From Oricola nitratireducens (GTDB lineage Bacteria; Pseudomonadota; Alphaproteobacteria; Rhizobiales; Rhizobiaceae), in the NCBI RefSeq assembly GCF_014904745.1, contig NZ_JACZCS010000026.1, positions 18,100-82,099 of the forward strand: a stretch of DNA of 64,000 nt, in the 5' to 3' direction. The notes under the pieces are model-generated. The model saw only the letters and a list, made by a program, of their open reading frames with translations. It was not told the origin of the DNA and made no database searches. The translations under genes and the position numbers were made by a program. Positions 52,738 to 60,108 of the stretch are shown one piece after another (within the stretch, counting starts at the first letter, position 1; every line of letters begins with the position of its first letter).

Positions 52738-53601
52738 ATGACCGACAGATCTCAGGCGTGGGATACGATTATCGAACGGCTGCAGGGGCCGGGCAGGCTG
52801 CGTGTCTGGTCGGTCATCATCACGGTGTTCGGCGACGCCATCGCGCCGCATGGCGGGTCGATCCCGCTGCAGACGCTGCAGGAAATCATGAGCCGTCTCG
52901 GCATCGAGGCCGGTGCAGTGCGTACGGCGCTGTCGCGGCTCGCCTCCGAGGGCTGGGTGACGCGCGAACGCGAAGGCCGTCTCAGCCACTACAGCCTGGC
53001 GCCGCAGGGCCAGCGGGCCTTCGACGAGGCGACGCAGCGCATCTATGCGGCGCGGCCGTCGGAATGGGAAGGGCAGTGGACCGTGGCCGTTCCGACCAAC
53101 GGAAACGGCGAGGCCGGTCCGGGATTCAAGGCCGCGGGGTTCGCATCGCATGGCGGAACATGGGTCCGGCCGGATGTCCGCAACGCACCCGAACTGCCGG
53201 TCAATCTCGACGGCTTCCTGGTCGTTTCGGGGACGGCTGTCTCGGTGCCGGCGGACGTTCTGGCGCTCTGGAATGTCGATGACATCGTCCGGCAGGTGCG
53301 CGATTTCGCTCGTTACATCGCGCCGCTCGCCGAGGCGCTGGAGGGAGGGGCTTCGCCGCAACCTCTCGATGCGCTGGCGGCGCGCACGCTGCTGATCCAC
53401 GAATGGCGGCGCATGGTTCTGCGCACGCCCCCGCTGCCCGATGCGCTGCTGCCGCCGGAATGGCTCGGCCGCGAGGTGCGGGCGCAATTGAAGAGCATCT
53501 ATTCGAGGCTTGCAGGCCCGAGCGAGGCGTGGCTGACATCGGCCGGCCTGCCGCCGCTCGTCGATCCGGACGCCTTCGCGGCCCGATTCGGGTCTTCCTG
53601 A
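52738..53601 (+). CDS. paaX: Phenylacetate regulator PaaX
   Basis: A 287-residue GntR-like repressor. The winged-helix region 'PLQTLQEIMSRLGIEAGAVRTALSRLASEGWVTREREGRLSHYSL' is the PaaX N-terminal domain, and the C-terminal part with 'LLIHEWRRMVLRTPPLPDALLPPEWLG' is its diagnostic end. PaaX represses the paa promoters until phenylacetyl-CoA binds. It is 82 bases behind paaZ and may be co-transcribed with it. A second regulator of the TetR type is encoded in the leftward operon. Confidence 0.94.
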   Translation: MTDRSQAWDTIIERLQGPGRLRVWSVIITVFGDAIAPHGGSIPLQTLQEIMSRLGIEAGAVRTALSRLASEGWVTREREGRLSHYSLAPQGQRAFDEATQRIYAARPSEWEGQWTVAVPTNGNGEAGPGFKAAGFASHGGTWVRPDVRNAPELPVNLDGFLVVSGTAVSVPADVLALWNVDDIVRQVRDFARYIAPLAEALEGGASPQPLDALAARTLLIHEWRRMVLRTPPLPDALLPPEWLGREVRAQLKSIYSRLAGPSEAWLTSAGLPPLVDPDAFAARFGSS

Positions 53602-54015
53602 TCAGTCTTCCAGATAGGCGAAGGTCATCATCGAGGTGACGGCCGTCTTGCCGTTGCCGCCGACGACATCGACGCTGGTATAGGCCATGCGCTTGCCGTT
53701 GGAGAGGACCGTGACGCGGACTTCCGCATCGCCCGGCGGCAGCGGGCGCATGAACTTCACGCTCAGATCGACCGTGGTGCAAAAGCGGAACCGCCCGTTG
53801 ACGGCAGCGAGCGTCACCACGGAGCAGGTGTCGGCGGCGGCCGCTGTCGCCTGGCCGCACACGACGCCGCCGACATGGACGAGGGTCTTGTTTTCCGGCA
53901 GCAGGAACGTCCCGCCCTCGGCTGTGAATTCCACCGGTTTCAGCCCAAGATCGATGACCCACGGCGCGAAAGCCGTTGCCAGCAATTCCCCGGCCTCCTT
54001 CACTGCGAACGCCAT
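53602..54015 (-). CDS. Hotdog-fold thioesterase, PaaI-like
   Basis: A 137-residue single-hotdog protein. '[23 protein letters not shown]' occupies the position of the catalytic loop but has Gly-Gly-Val and Cys, with less typical Asp/Gly residues than in PaaI. '[26 protein letters not shown]' is the other family strand. It ends against the paaX stop and starts 95 bases from divergent paaA, so it may be controlled by the same regulators. Substrate unknown. Confidence 0.82.
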   Translation of the reverse strand: MAFAVKEAGELLATAFAPWVIDLGLKPVEFTAEGGTFLLPENKTLVHVGGVVCGQATAAAADTCSVVTLAAVNGRFRFCTTVDLSVKFMRPLPPGDAEVRVTVLSNGKRMAYTSVDVVGGNGKTAVTSMMTFAYLED

Positions 54016-54030
54016 GCGCTGCCCTTTCTT

Positions 54031-54075
54031 ATTGTGTTACGAAATATTGCCATGTTAATAAAATTCTGTTACACA
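54031..54075 (+). promoter_or_regulatory. paaABCDE promoter with PaaX-like boxes
   Basis: TTGCCA (54047-54052), a 17-base spacer and TACACA (54070-54075) make a good promoter 36 bases before the paaA ATG. TGTGTTAC (54033-54040) and GTTACACA (54068-54075) are near-perfect inverted arms flanking it, with one more TGTTA at 54053. ATTGTGTTACGAAAT (54031-54045) agrees at 10 of 14 defined positions with the E. coli PaaX consensus WWTRTGATTCGCGNT as I recall it. Confidence 0.55.
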
Positions 54076-54110
54076 TCATCCCAGACATTCAATATGCACC
54101 GGAGCGAGCA

Positions 54111-55106
54111 ATGTACAGCCAGGGACTGATCGGCGCGCAGACCGCAACCGACGAAGACGAGGCGTTTCTGGAGCGGTTTCAGGCCCGCGTTGATGCCGAC
54201 GAGAAAATCGAGCCGACGGACGAGATGCCGGAAGGCTATCGCCGCACGCTGATTCGCCAGATCGGCCAGCACGCGCATTCCGAAATCGTCGGCATGCTGC
54301 CGGAAGGCAACTGGATCACGCGCGCGCCGTCGCTGCGCCGCAAGGCGGCTTTGCTCGCCAAGGTGCAGGACGAGGGCGGCCATGGGCTCTATCTCTATTC
54401 GGCGGCCGAGACGCTCGGCGTCAGCCGCGAGCAGATGACCGAGGAACTTCTGTCCGGAAAGGCGAAATATTCCTCGATTTTCAACTACCCGACGCTGACC
54501 TGGGCCGATATCGGCGCGATCGGCTGGCTGGTCGACGGCGCGGCGATCATGAACCAGATCCCGTTGTGCCGCTGTTCCTACGGGCCGTATTCGCGCGCCA
54601 TGATCCGGGTCTGCAAGGAAGAGAGCTTCCACCAGCGCCAGGGCTACGAGATCATGATGACGCTGGCCAACGGCTCCGCCGAGCAGAAGGAAATGGCGCA
54701 GGACGCGCTCAATCGCTGGTGGTGGCCGTCGCTGATGATGTTCGGTCCGCACGACAGCGAAAGCCAGCATGGCGACCAGTCGATGAAGTGGAAGATCAAG
54801 CGCTTCTCCAACGACGAGTTGCGGCAGAAATTCGTCAACGCGACCGTGCCGCAGGCCGAGTTCATCGGCCTCAGCGTTCCCGACCCCGAGTGCAAGTGGA
54901 ACGAGGAAAAGCAGGGCTACGATTTCGGCCCGATCGACTGGGACGAGTTCTGGCGCGTCGTCAAGGGCGGCGGCCCGATGAACAAGGATCGCATCGCCGC
55001 GCGCCGCAAGGCGCATGAAGACGGCGAATGGGTGCGCCAGGCGGCGATGGCCCATGCCGCCAAGCGCAAGGCGCGCGCGGCCGCAACCAAAATCGCAGCG
55101 GAGTAA
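54111..55106 (+). CDS. paaA: Phenylacetyl-CoA 1,2-epoxidase, catalytic subunit
   Basis: A 331-residue ferritin-like diiron oxygenase subunit. '[19 protein letters not shown]', '[19 protein letters not shown]' and '[14 protein letters not shown]' carry the carboxylate and histidine iron ligands (ExxH pairs), and '[17 protein letters not shown]' is specific to PaaA. ATG at 54111 has GGAG six bases upstream. First gene of the paaABCDE operon. Confidence 0.96.
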   Translation: MYSQGLIGAQTATDEDEAFLERFQARVDADEKIEPTDEMPEGYRRTLIRQIGQHAHSEIVGMLPEGNWITRAPSLRRKAALLAKVQDEGGHGLYLYSAAETLGVSREQMTEELLSGKAKYSSIFNYPTLTWADIGAIGWLVDGAAIMNQIPLCRCSYGPYSRAMIRVCKEESFHQRQGYEIMMTLANGSAEQKEMAQDALNRWWWPSLMMFGPHDSESQHGDQSMKWKIKRFSNDELRQKFVNATVPQAEFIGLSVPDPECKWNEEKQGYDFGPIDWDEFWRVVKGGGPMNKDRIAARRKAHEDGEWVRQAAMAHAAKRKARAAATKIAAE

Positions 55107-55111
55107 CAGAC

Positions 55112-55396
55112 ATGACCACGCAGACCCCCCTCTGGGAAGTTTTCATCCGGCCGCGCAACGGCCTTGCGCACCGCCATTGCGGTTCGCTGCATGCCGCCGA
55201 CGCGGAAATGGCGCTGCAGGCGGCGCGCGACGTCTATACGCGGCGCGGCGAGGGGACCTCGATCTGGGTCGTGCCGTCGGCCGAGATCACGGCGTCCGAT
55301 CCGAAGGACAAGGACGCGCTGTTCGAGCCGACCGCCGACAAGATCTACCGGCATCCGACCTTCTACGAGATCCCCGACGAAGTCGGGCATATGTGA
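55112..55396 (+). CDS. paaB: Phenylacetyl-CoA 1,2-epoxidase subunit PaaB
   Basis: A 94-residue structural bridging subunit, with 'PLWEVFIRPRNGLAHRHCGSLHAADAEMAL' and 'YRHPTFYEIPDEVGHM' as clear signatures. Five bases behind paaA. Confidence 0.95.
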   Translation: MTTQTPLWEVFIRPRNGLAHRHCGSLHAADAEMALQAARDVYTRRGEGTSIWVVPSAEITASDPKDKDALFEPTADKIYRHPTFYEIPDEVGHM

Positions 55397-55412
55397 GCGC
55401 CGGGACGGTCCC

Positions 55413-56165
55413 ATGAAGAAAGAACTTTTCGAACTGCTGCTGCGGGTTGCCGACGATCACCTGGTCCTCGGCCACCGGGTCTCCGAATGGTGCGGCCACG
55501 CGCCGACGCTGGAGGAAGACCTGGCGCTGCCTAATATCGCGCTCGACCTGATCGGCCAGGCGCGCTCGCTCTATACCTATGCCGGCGAGATCGAGGGCAA
55601 GGGCCGCGACGAGGATGCGCTCGCCTATATGCGGCGCGAACGCGAGTATCATAACCTCCTGCTGGTCGAACGCCCGAACGGCGACTTCGCGCAGACCGTG
55701 TTGCGCCAGCTCTATTTCTCGGTCTTCATGCATGGATGGTGGCGCGAGGCGGCGAAATCGACCGACGAGACGCTGGCCGCGATCGCCGCCAAGGCGGTCA
55801 AGGAATCCGTCTATCACGTGCGCCACGCCGCCGAATGGACGATCCGTCTCGGCGACGGCACCGAAGAGAGCGCGCGCCGCATGGCCGCAGCGGTCGAGGC
55901 GCTCTATCCCTATACCGGCGAACTGTTCGAGACCGACGCGGTGACGGACGCGCTTTCCAAGGCCGGCATTGCGCCCGATCCGGCGTCGCTGAAGGCCGAA
56001 TGGGAGCGCACCATCGCCGATGTCTTCGCCGAAGCCGAGCTCGCCCTGCCGGGCGAAGCCTGGCAGCATTCGGGCGGCCGCAAGGGCGTCCACAGCGAGG
56101 ATATGGGTCATCTGCTTGCCGAGTTGCAGCACATGCAGCGCACCTATCCGGGGCTGACATGGTAG
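55413..56165 (+). CDS. paaC: Phenylacetyl-CoA 1,2-epoxidase, structural subunit PaaC
   Basis: A 250-residue ferritin-like subunit related to PaaA without the full metal site; it holds the catalytic subunit in the complex. 'VADDHLVLGHRVSEWCGHAPTLEEDLALPNIALDLIGQAR' is the family pattern. The ATG at 55413 is fixed by the family N-terminus; the frame extends further upstream but overlaps paaB. Its stop overlaps paaD by seven bases. Confidence 0.95.
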   Translation: MKKELFELLLRVADDHLVLGHRVSEWCGHAPTLEEDLALPNIALDLIGQARSLYTYAGEIEGKGRDEDALAYMRREREYHNLLLVERPNGDFAQTVLRQLYFSVFMHGWWREAAKSTDETLAAIAAKAVKESVYHVRHAAEWTIRLGDGTEESARRMAAAVEALYPYTGELFETDAVTDALSKAGIAPDPASLKAEWERTIADVFAEAELALPGEAWQHSGGRKGVHSEDMGHLLAELQHMQRTYPGLTW

Positions 56166-56683
56166 CCGATACCGCTGTCGATCGCGCCAAAGCGCAGGCG
56201 AAGGCGACGCAGGCGAAGGCTTGGGCCGCCGCTGCCGCGGTGCCCGACCCGGAAGTGCCCTGCGTGACGGTCGCCGATCTCGGCATTTTGCGTTCGGTCG
56301 AGATCGCCGACGACGGCGCCGCCGTCGCCAAGGTGACGCCGACCTATTCCGGCTGCCCGGCGACGCTGGCCATCGAGCTTTCGATCGAGACCGCGCTGCG
56401 CGAAGCAGGCTTCGAGGCGCGTGTCGAACGCGTCCTGTCGCCGGCTTGGACGACTGAGTGGATCGGCGAGGAAGCGCGCGAGAAACTGCGCGAATACGGC
56501 ATCGCACCGCCGGTCGAGGCGTCCGGCTCGATCCGTTCGCTGTTCGGCGAAACCACTGTCGCGTGCCCGCGTTGCGGCTCGACCGACACCGAGCGGGTCT
56601 CGGAATTCGGCTCGACGCCGTGCAAGGCGCACTACCGCTGCTCGGCCTGTCTCGAGCCTTTCGACTATTTCAAATGCATCTAG
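56159..56683 (+). CDS. paaD: Epoxidase accessory protein PaaD (MIP18/DUF59 family)
   Basis: A 174-residue protein needed for maturation or Fe-S handling of the epoxidase. The N-terminal DUF59 domain has 'VPDPEVPCVTVADLGILRSVEI' and 'TPTYSGCPATLAIE'. The C-terminal zinc-ribbon has four cysteines 'ACPRCGSTDTERVSEFGSTPCKAHYRCSAC' and ends FKCI. ATG overlaps the paaC stop. Confidence 0.93.
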   Translation: MVADTAVDRAKAQAKATQAKAWAAAAAVPDPEVPCVTVADLGILRSVEIADDGAAVAKVTPTYSGCPATLAIELSIETALREAGFEARVERVLSPAWTTEWIGEEAREKLREYGIAPPVEASGSIRSLFGETTVACPRCGSTDTERVSEFGSTPCKAHYRCSACLEPFDYFKCI

Positions 56684-56700
56684 GAAAACGGTCGTTTCCC

Positions 56701-57777
56701 ATGTCCACGCAATTCCACGAACTTTCCGTTGCCGATATCACCCGCGAGACGCCGGATTCGGTGTGCGTCGCCTTCGACGTGCCCGAGGCGTTGCGCGAGG
56801 CCTTCCGCTACAAGCCGGGCCAGCACCTGACGCTGCGCACGACGATCGGCGGCGAGGATGTGCGTCGCTCCTATTCGATCTGCTCGGGCCTGAGCGAGGG
56901 ACGGCTGCGCGTCGGCATCAAGAAGGTGCCGGGCGGCGTCTTCTCGGCTTTCGCCAATGACAACCTGGCGGCGGGCGATGTCATCCAGGTGATGGCGCCG
57001 CAGGGCCGCTTTGCCGTCGACGTGTCGGAAAACGCCGCCAACAACTACCTGATGATCGCCGCCGGCTCCGGCATCACGCCCGTGCTGTCGATCATCCGCT
57101 CGACGCTTGAGGGCGAGCCGATGAGCGAGGTGACGCTGGTCTACGGCAACCGCGAGACGGCCTCGATCATGTTCCGCGAGGAACTGGAAGACCTGAAGGA
57201 CCGCTTCCTCGACCGCTTCCGCACCGTGCATATCCTCAGCCGCGAGACGCAGGACGTACCGCTGTTCAACGGCCGCATCGATGCCGCGCGGCTCGAGAAG
57301 CTGGCCAGCGCCGGGCTGATCCAGCCGGGCGAGGCGGATGGCATCTATATCTGCGGACCGGGCGAACTGATCGACGAGGCGGCCGACGCCGTCGCGGCGC
57401 TCGGCGCGGACCGCGGCCGCATCCATTTCGAACGCTTCACGGCCGACGGCACGCCGCACAAGGCGTCGAAGGCGGCGCTCGAAGCCGCGCAGAAGGGCGC
57501 CACGGTCGAGGTGATCCTCGACGGCGTATCGAAGAATTTCGCCTTCGACGATCCGTCGAAGAAGGTCGTCGATGCCGCCGCCGCCAAGGGGATCGACCTG
57601 CCATTTTCCTGCAAGGGTGGCATGTGCGCGACTTGCCGCTGCAAGGTGGTGGAAGGCTCCGCCGAGATGGACGCCAATTTCTCGCTCGAGCCGTGGGAAA
57701 CCGAGGCCGGCTACATTCTTGCCTGCCAGGCGCGGCCGACCTCGGAGAAGCTGGTGCTGGATTTCGACGCGGTGTGA
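56701..57777 (+). CDS. paaE: Phenylacetyl-CoA epoxidase reductase PaaE
   Basis: A 358-residue electron-transfer subunit. The FAD domain (1-100, 'RRSYSICSG') and NAD(P)H domain (110-230, 'MIAAGSGITPVLSI') are followed by a plant-type [2Fe-2S] ferredoxin domain with Cys304, Cys309, Cys312 and Cys342 (CKGGMCATC, ILACQ). Seventeen bases behind paaD. Convergent with a TetR gene nine bases away, with no terminator seen between. Confidence 0.95.
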   Translation: MSTQFHELSVADITRETPDSVCVAFDVPEALREAFRYKPGQHLTLRTTIGGEDVRRSYSICSGLSEGRLRVGIKKVPGGVFSAFANDNLAAGDVIQVMAPQGRFAVDVSENAANNYLMIAAGSGITPVLSIIRSTLEGEPMSEVTLVYGNRETASIMFREELEDLKDRFLDRFRTVHILSRETQDVPLFNGRIDAARLEKLASAGLIQPGEADGIYICGPGELIDEAADAVAALGADRGRIHFERFTADGTPHKASKAALEAAQKGATVEVILDGVSKNFAFDDPSKKVVDAAAAKGIDLPFSCKGGMCATCRCKVVEGSAEMDANFSLEPWETEAGYILACQARPTSEKLVLDFDAV

Positions 57778-57786
57778 GCCGTCCGT

Positions 57787-58383
57787 TCAGTCCCCGCGTA
57801 TTCTCAGTCCGTCCAGGAACACGTCCATCAGCCGGATGACCTTTTCCTGCCAGCCCGCCTGCTCTCGCGTGTAGCACATGCCGAGCAGCGCGCGCATGAC
57901 GTCTTCGGGCGCAAGGTCGTCGCGAATCTCGCCCGCCTCGATGGCGGCCGCCATCAGCCTGCCGATTGCGGCAAGCATCCGGGCGGAGGAATCTGCATAT
58001 AGCGCATCGGAACTTCCGGCGGCCGGGGTGAGGGCGGCCAGCATGCCCTTCTTCGTCGCGACCATTCCTATCTGGGCGTGCAGCCATTGGCGCAGGGCCT
58101 CGAAGGGCGGCTTTTCCTCGGCAAGCCTCGCGGCCAGCTCGACGAGCTGATCGACCTCGCGCTTGTAGACGGCCTGGAACATCGCTTCGCGAGTCGGGAA
58201 GTGCCGGTAAAGCGTGCCGATGCCGACGCCGGCTGTCTTCGCCACTTTTTCGAGGCTCGCATCCGGTCCGCCCGCGCTGAAGACATCATGCGCCGCGGCG
58301 AGCAACTTCTCCCGGTTTCGCAGGGAATCTGCCCTCGGTTTGCGGGTTGCCTTTTCGGATTCCTGTTCCATCTTTCCAGTCAT
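57787..58383 (-). CDS. TetR-family regulator divergent from the aldehyde oxidase operon
   Basis: A 198-residue repressor. The helix-turn-helix is 'SLEKVAKTAGVGIGTLYRHFPTREAMFQAVY' (about 43-73). The ligand domain follows with 'LMAAAIEAGEIRDDLAPEDVMRALLG', common in this TetR group. ATG at 58383 is preferred; an in-frame TTG at 58401 would overlap the palindrome. It very likely controls the divergent oxidase operon through the palindrome at 58403-58419. Confidence 0.87.
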   Translation of the reverse strand: MTGKMEQESEKATRKPRADSLRNREKLLAAAHDVFSAGGPDASLEKVAKTAGVGIGTLYRHFPTREAMFQAVYKREVDQLVELAARLAEEKPPFEALRQWLHAQIGMVATKKGMLAALTPAAGSSDALYADSSARMLAAIGRLMAAAIEAGEIRDDLAPEDVMRALLGMCYTREQAGWQEKVIRLMDVFLDGLRIRGD

Positions 58384-58395
58384 AGCATTTTTCGC

Positions 58396-58424
58396 TTGCA
58401 AAACGGAGGCACCCTCCGTATAAA
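58396..58424 (+). promoter_or_regulatory. Aldehyde oxidase promoter with TetR operator in the spacer
   Basis: TTGCAA (58396-58401), a 17-base spacer and TATAAA (58419-58424). The spacer is occupied by ACGGAGG-CAC-CCTCCGT (58403-58419), a perfect inverted repeat with 7-bp arms. A bound TetR dimer would block RNA polymerase directly. The transcript would have a leader of about 130 bases. Confidence 0.75.
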
Positions 58425-58558
58425 TTGTTCAGGCGGCCGATGCATATCTTCCCGAGACATGTACGCGGTGCCGCGCCCTTTATGAGGGGCCTTTTCACGT
58501 CGCACAGACGACCTTCTACGTCGACCCAAATCTCAGACCCCGAACGATCGGAGCGAAC

Positions 58559-59053
58559 ATGTCTCTGTCCGTAACGCTTACCATCAACGGCGACCGGAAG
58601 GACGTCGTGCTCGAAGACCCGAGGGTAACGCTGCTCGACCTCCTGCGCGAGCGGCTGCACCTGACGGGAACCAAGAAAGGCTGCGACCGCGGCCAGTGCG
58701 GCGCCTGCACCGTGCTGGTGGACGGGCGGCGCATCAATGCCTGCCTTGCGCTTGCCGCCAGTCTGGACGGCGCCGAGGTGATGACCATCGAAGGCCTCGC
58801 CGTCGGCGGCCGGCTCGCCACCGTCCAGTCGGCCTTCATCGAACATGACGGCTTCCAGTGCGGCTTCTGCACGCCGGGCCAGATCATGAGCGCGGTCGGC
58901 CTGATCCTCGAGGGCGACGCAGGGGACGACCCCGACCGCGTCCGCGAGGGCATGAGCGGCAATCTGTGCCGTTGCGGCGCGCATGCCGGAATCATCGAAG
59001 CCGTGCTCGATGCGCAAAAGCGCGTCGCCGGAGAAGAAGGGAAGGCCGCATGA
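58559..59053 (+). CDS. Aldehyde oxidase (2Fe-2S) subunit, PaoA/YagT-like
   Basis: A 164-residue iron-sulfur subunit of a molybdenum hydroxylase. Plant-type cluster ligands Cys42, Cys47, Cys50 and Cys62 ('GCDRGQCGACTVLVDGRRINAC') and the second cluster 'QCGFCTPGQ...LCRCG' in the C-terminal helical domain are intact. No twin-arginine signal is visible. It is the first gene of a three-gene operon and overlaps the FAD-subunit gene by four bases. Confidence 0.93.
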   Translation: MSLSVTLTINGDRKDVVLEDPRVTLLDLLRERLHLTGTKKGCDRGQCGACTVLVDGRRINACLALAASLDGAEVMTIEGLAVGGRLATVQSAFIEHDGFQCGFCTPGQIMSAVGLILEGDAGDDPDRVREGMSGNLCRCGAHAGIIEAVLDAQKRVAGEEGKAA

Positions 59054-60108
59054 ACCTGTTCGACTATGTAAGGCCCGCATCGGTGGCCGAAGCCGTCGCC
59101 GCGGCCTCCAAACCCGGCGCAGCCTATTTTGCCGGCGGCACGAACTTGCTCGACCTGATGAAGACCGGCGCGCTGACGCCCGGCAAGCTCGTCGACATCA
59201 CCCGTCTGCCCGGCCTCGACCGCATCGAAACCCTCTCCGAGGGCGGGATGCGCATCGGCGCGATGGTGCGCAATGCCGACCTGGCGCGCGCGCCGGATTT
59301 CGCGGCGGCCTATCCGGCGGTCGCCGAGGCGCTGCTTTCGGGCGCCTCGGCGCAACTGCGCAATGCGGCCACGGTCGGCGGCAACCTGATGCAGCGCACG
59401 CGCTGCGCCTATCTCGCCGACCCGGCCAGCGTGTGCAACCGGCGTGATCCCGGTGCCGGATGCGACGCGCTCGAAGGCGAGAACCGCACCCATGCCGTCC
59501 TCGGCTGGTCGGACGCCTGCATCGCCACGCATCCATCCGATTTCTGCGTGCCGCTCGTCGCTTTTGACGCTGTCGTGGAGATCGAGGGGCCCGAAGGGCG
59601 CCGCGAAATGCCGCTGGAAGAGTTTTATCTGCTTCCGGGCGAAACGCCCGAGCATGAAAGCGTGCTGGCCGGCGGCGAACTGATCACCGGATTGCGCCTG
59701 CCGCCGGAGGCGGCGGATTTCCGCGCCCGGTCCCGTTATCTCAAGCTGCGCGAGCGCACCTCCTTCGCCTTCGCGCTCGTCTCTGCCGCTGCCGCGCTGC
59801 AGATCGAGGACGGGACGATCGGAAAAGCCCGTCTCGCGCTCGGCGGCGTCGCCGCCAGGCCCTGGCGGGCGCGTTCGGCGGAGGCGCTGCTTCGGGGCGC
59901 GGAGCCGACCGCGGAGAGCTTCGCGCGGGCAGCGGAAGCGGCGCTCGCCGATGCCAAACCCTCCGGAGACAACGCCTTCAAGATCGAACTCGCCAGGCGG
60001 GTCGTGACCCGCGCCTTTCTTCTCGCCGCAGCCGGTACGCCCGAAAGCGTGCCCGCATTGCCGGCATCCGTCTTCAGCTCTGACACCGGAGTATCCATTC
60101 ATGCCTGA
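59050..60108 (+). CDS. Aldehyde oxidase FAD-binding subunit, PaoB/YagS-like, with extra Fe-S site
   Basis: A 352-residue FAD subunit. The FAD signature is 'AGGTNLLDLMKTG' (28-40) and 'ATVGGNLMQRTRC' (107-119). It has four cysteines, Cys119, Cys129, Cys138 and Cys157, in an insertion ('RCAYLADPASVCNRRDPGAGC...DACIATHPSD') not present in ordinary xanthine dehydrogenase FAD subunits. The same insertion in E. coli PaoB carries a [4Fe-4S] cluster, which makes the PaoABC identity likely. It overlaps its neighbours by four and eight bases. Confidence 0.92.
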   Translation: MNLFDYVRPASVAEAVAAASKPGAAYFAGGTNLLDLMKTGALTPGKLVDITRLPGLDRIETLSEGGMRIGAMVRNADLARAPDFAAAYPAVAEALLSGASAQLRNAATVGGNLMQRTRCAYLADPASVCNRRDPGAGCDALEGENRTHAVLGWSDACIATHPSDFCVPLVAFDAVVEIEGPEGRREMPLEEFYLLPGETPEHESVLAGGELITGLRLPPEAADFRARSRYLKLRERTSFAFALVSAAAALQIEDGTIGKARLALGGVAARPWRARSAEALLRGAEPTAESFARAAEAALADAKPSGDNAFKIELARRVVTRAFLLAAAGTPESVPALPASVFSSDTGVSIHA

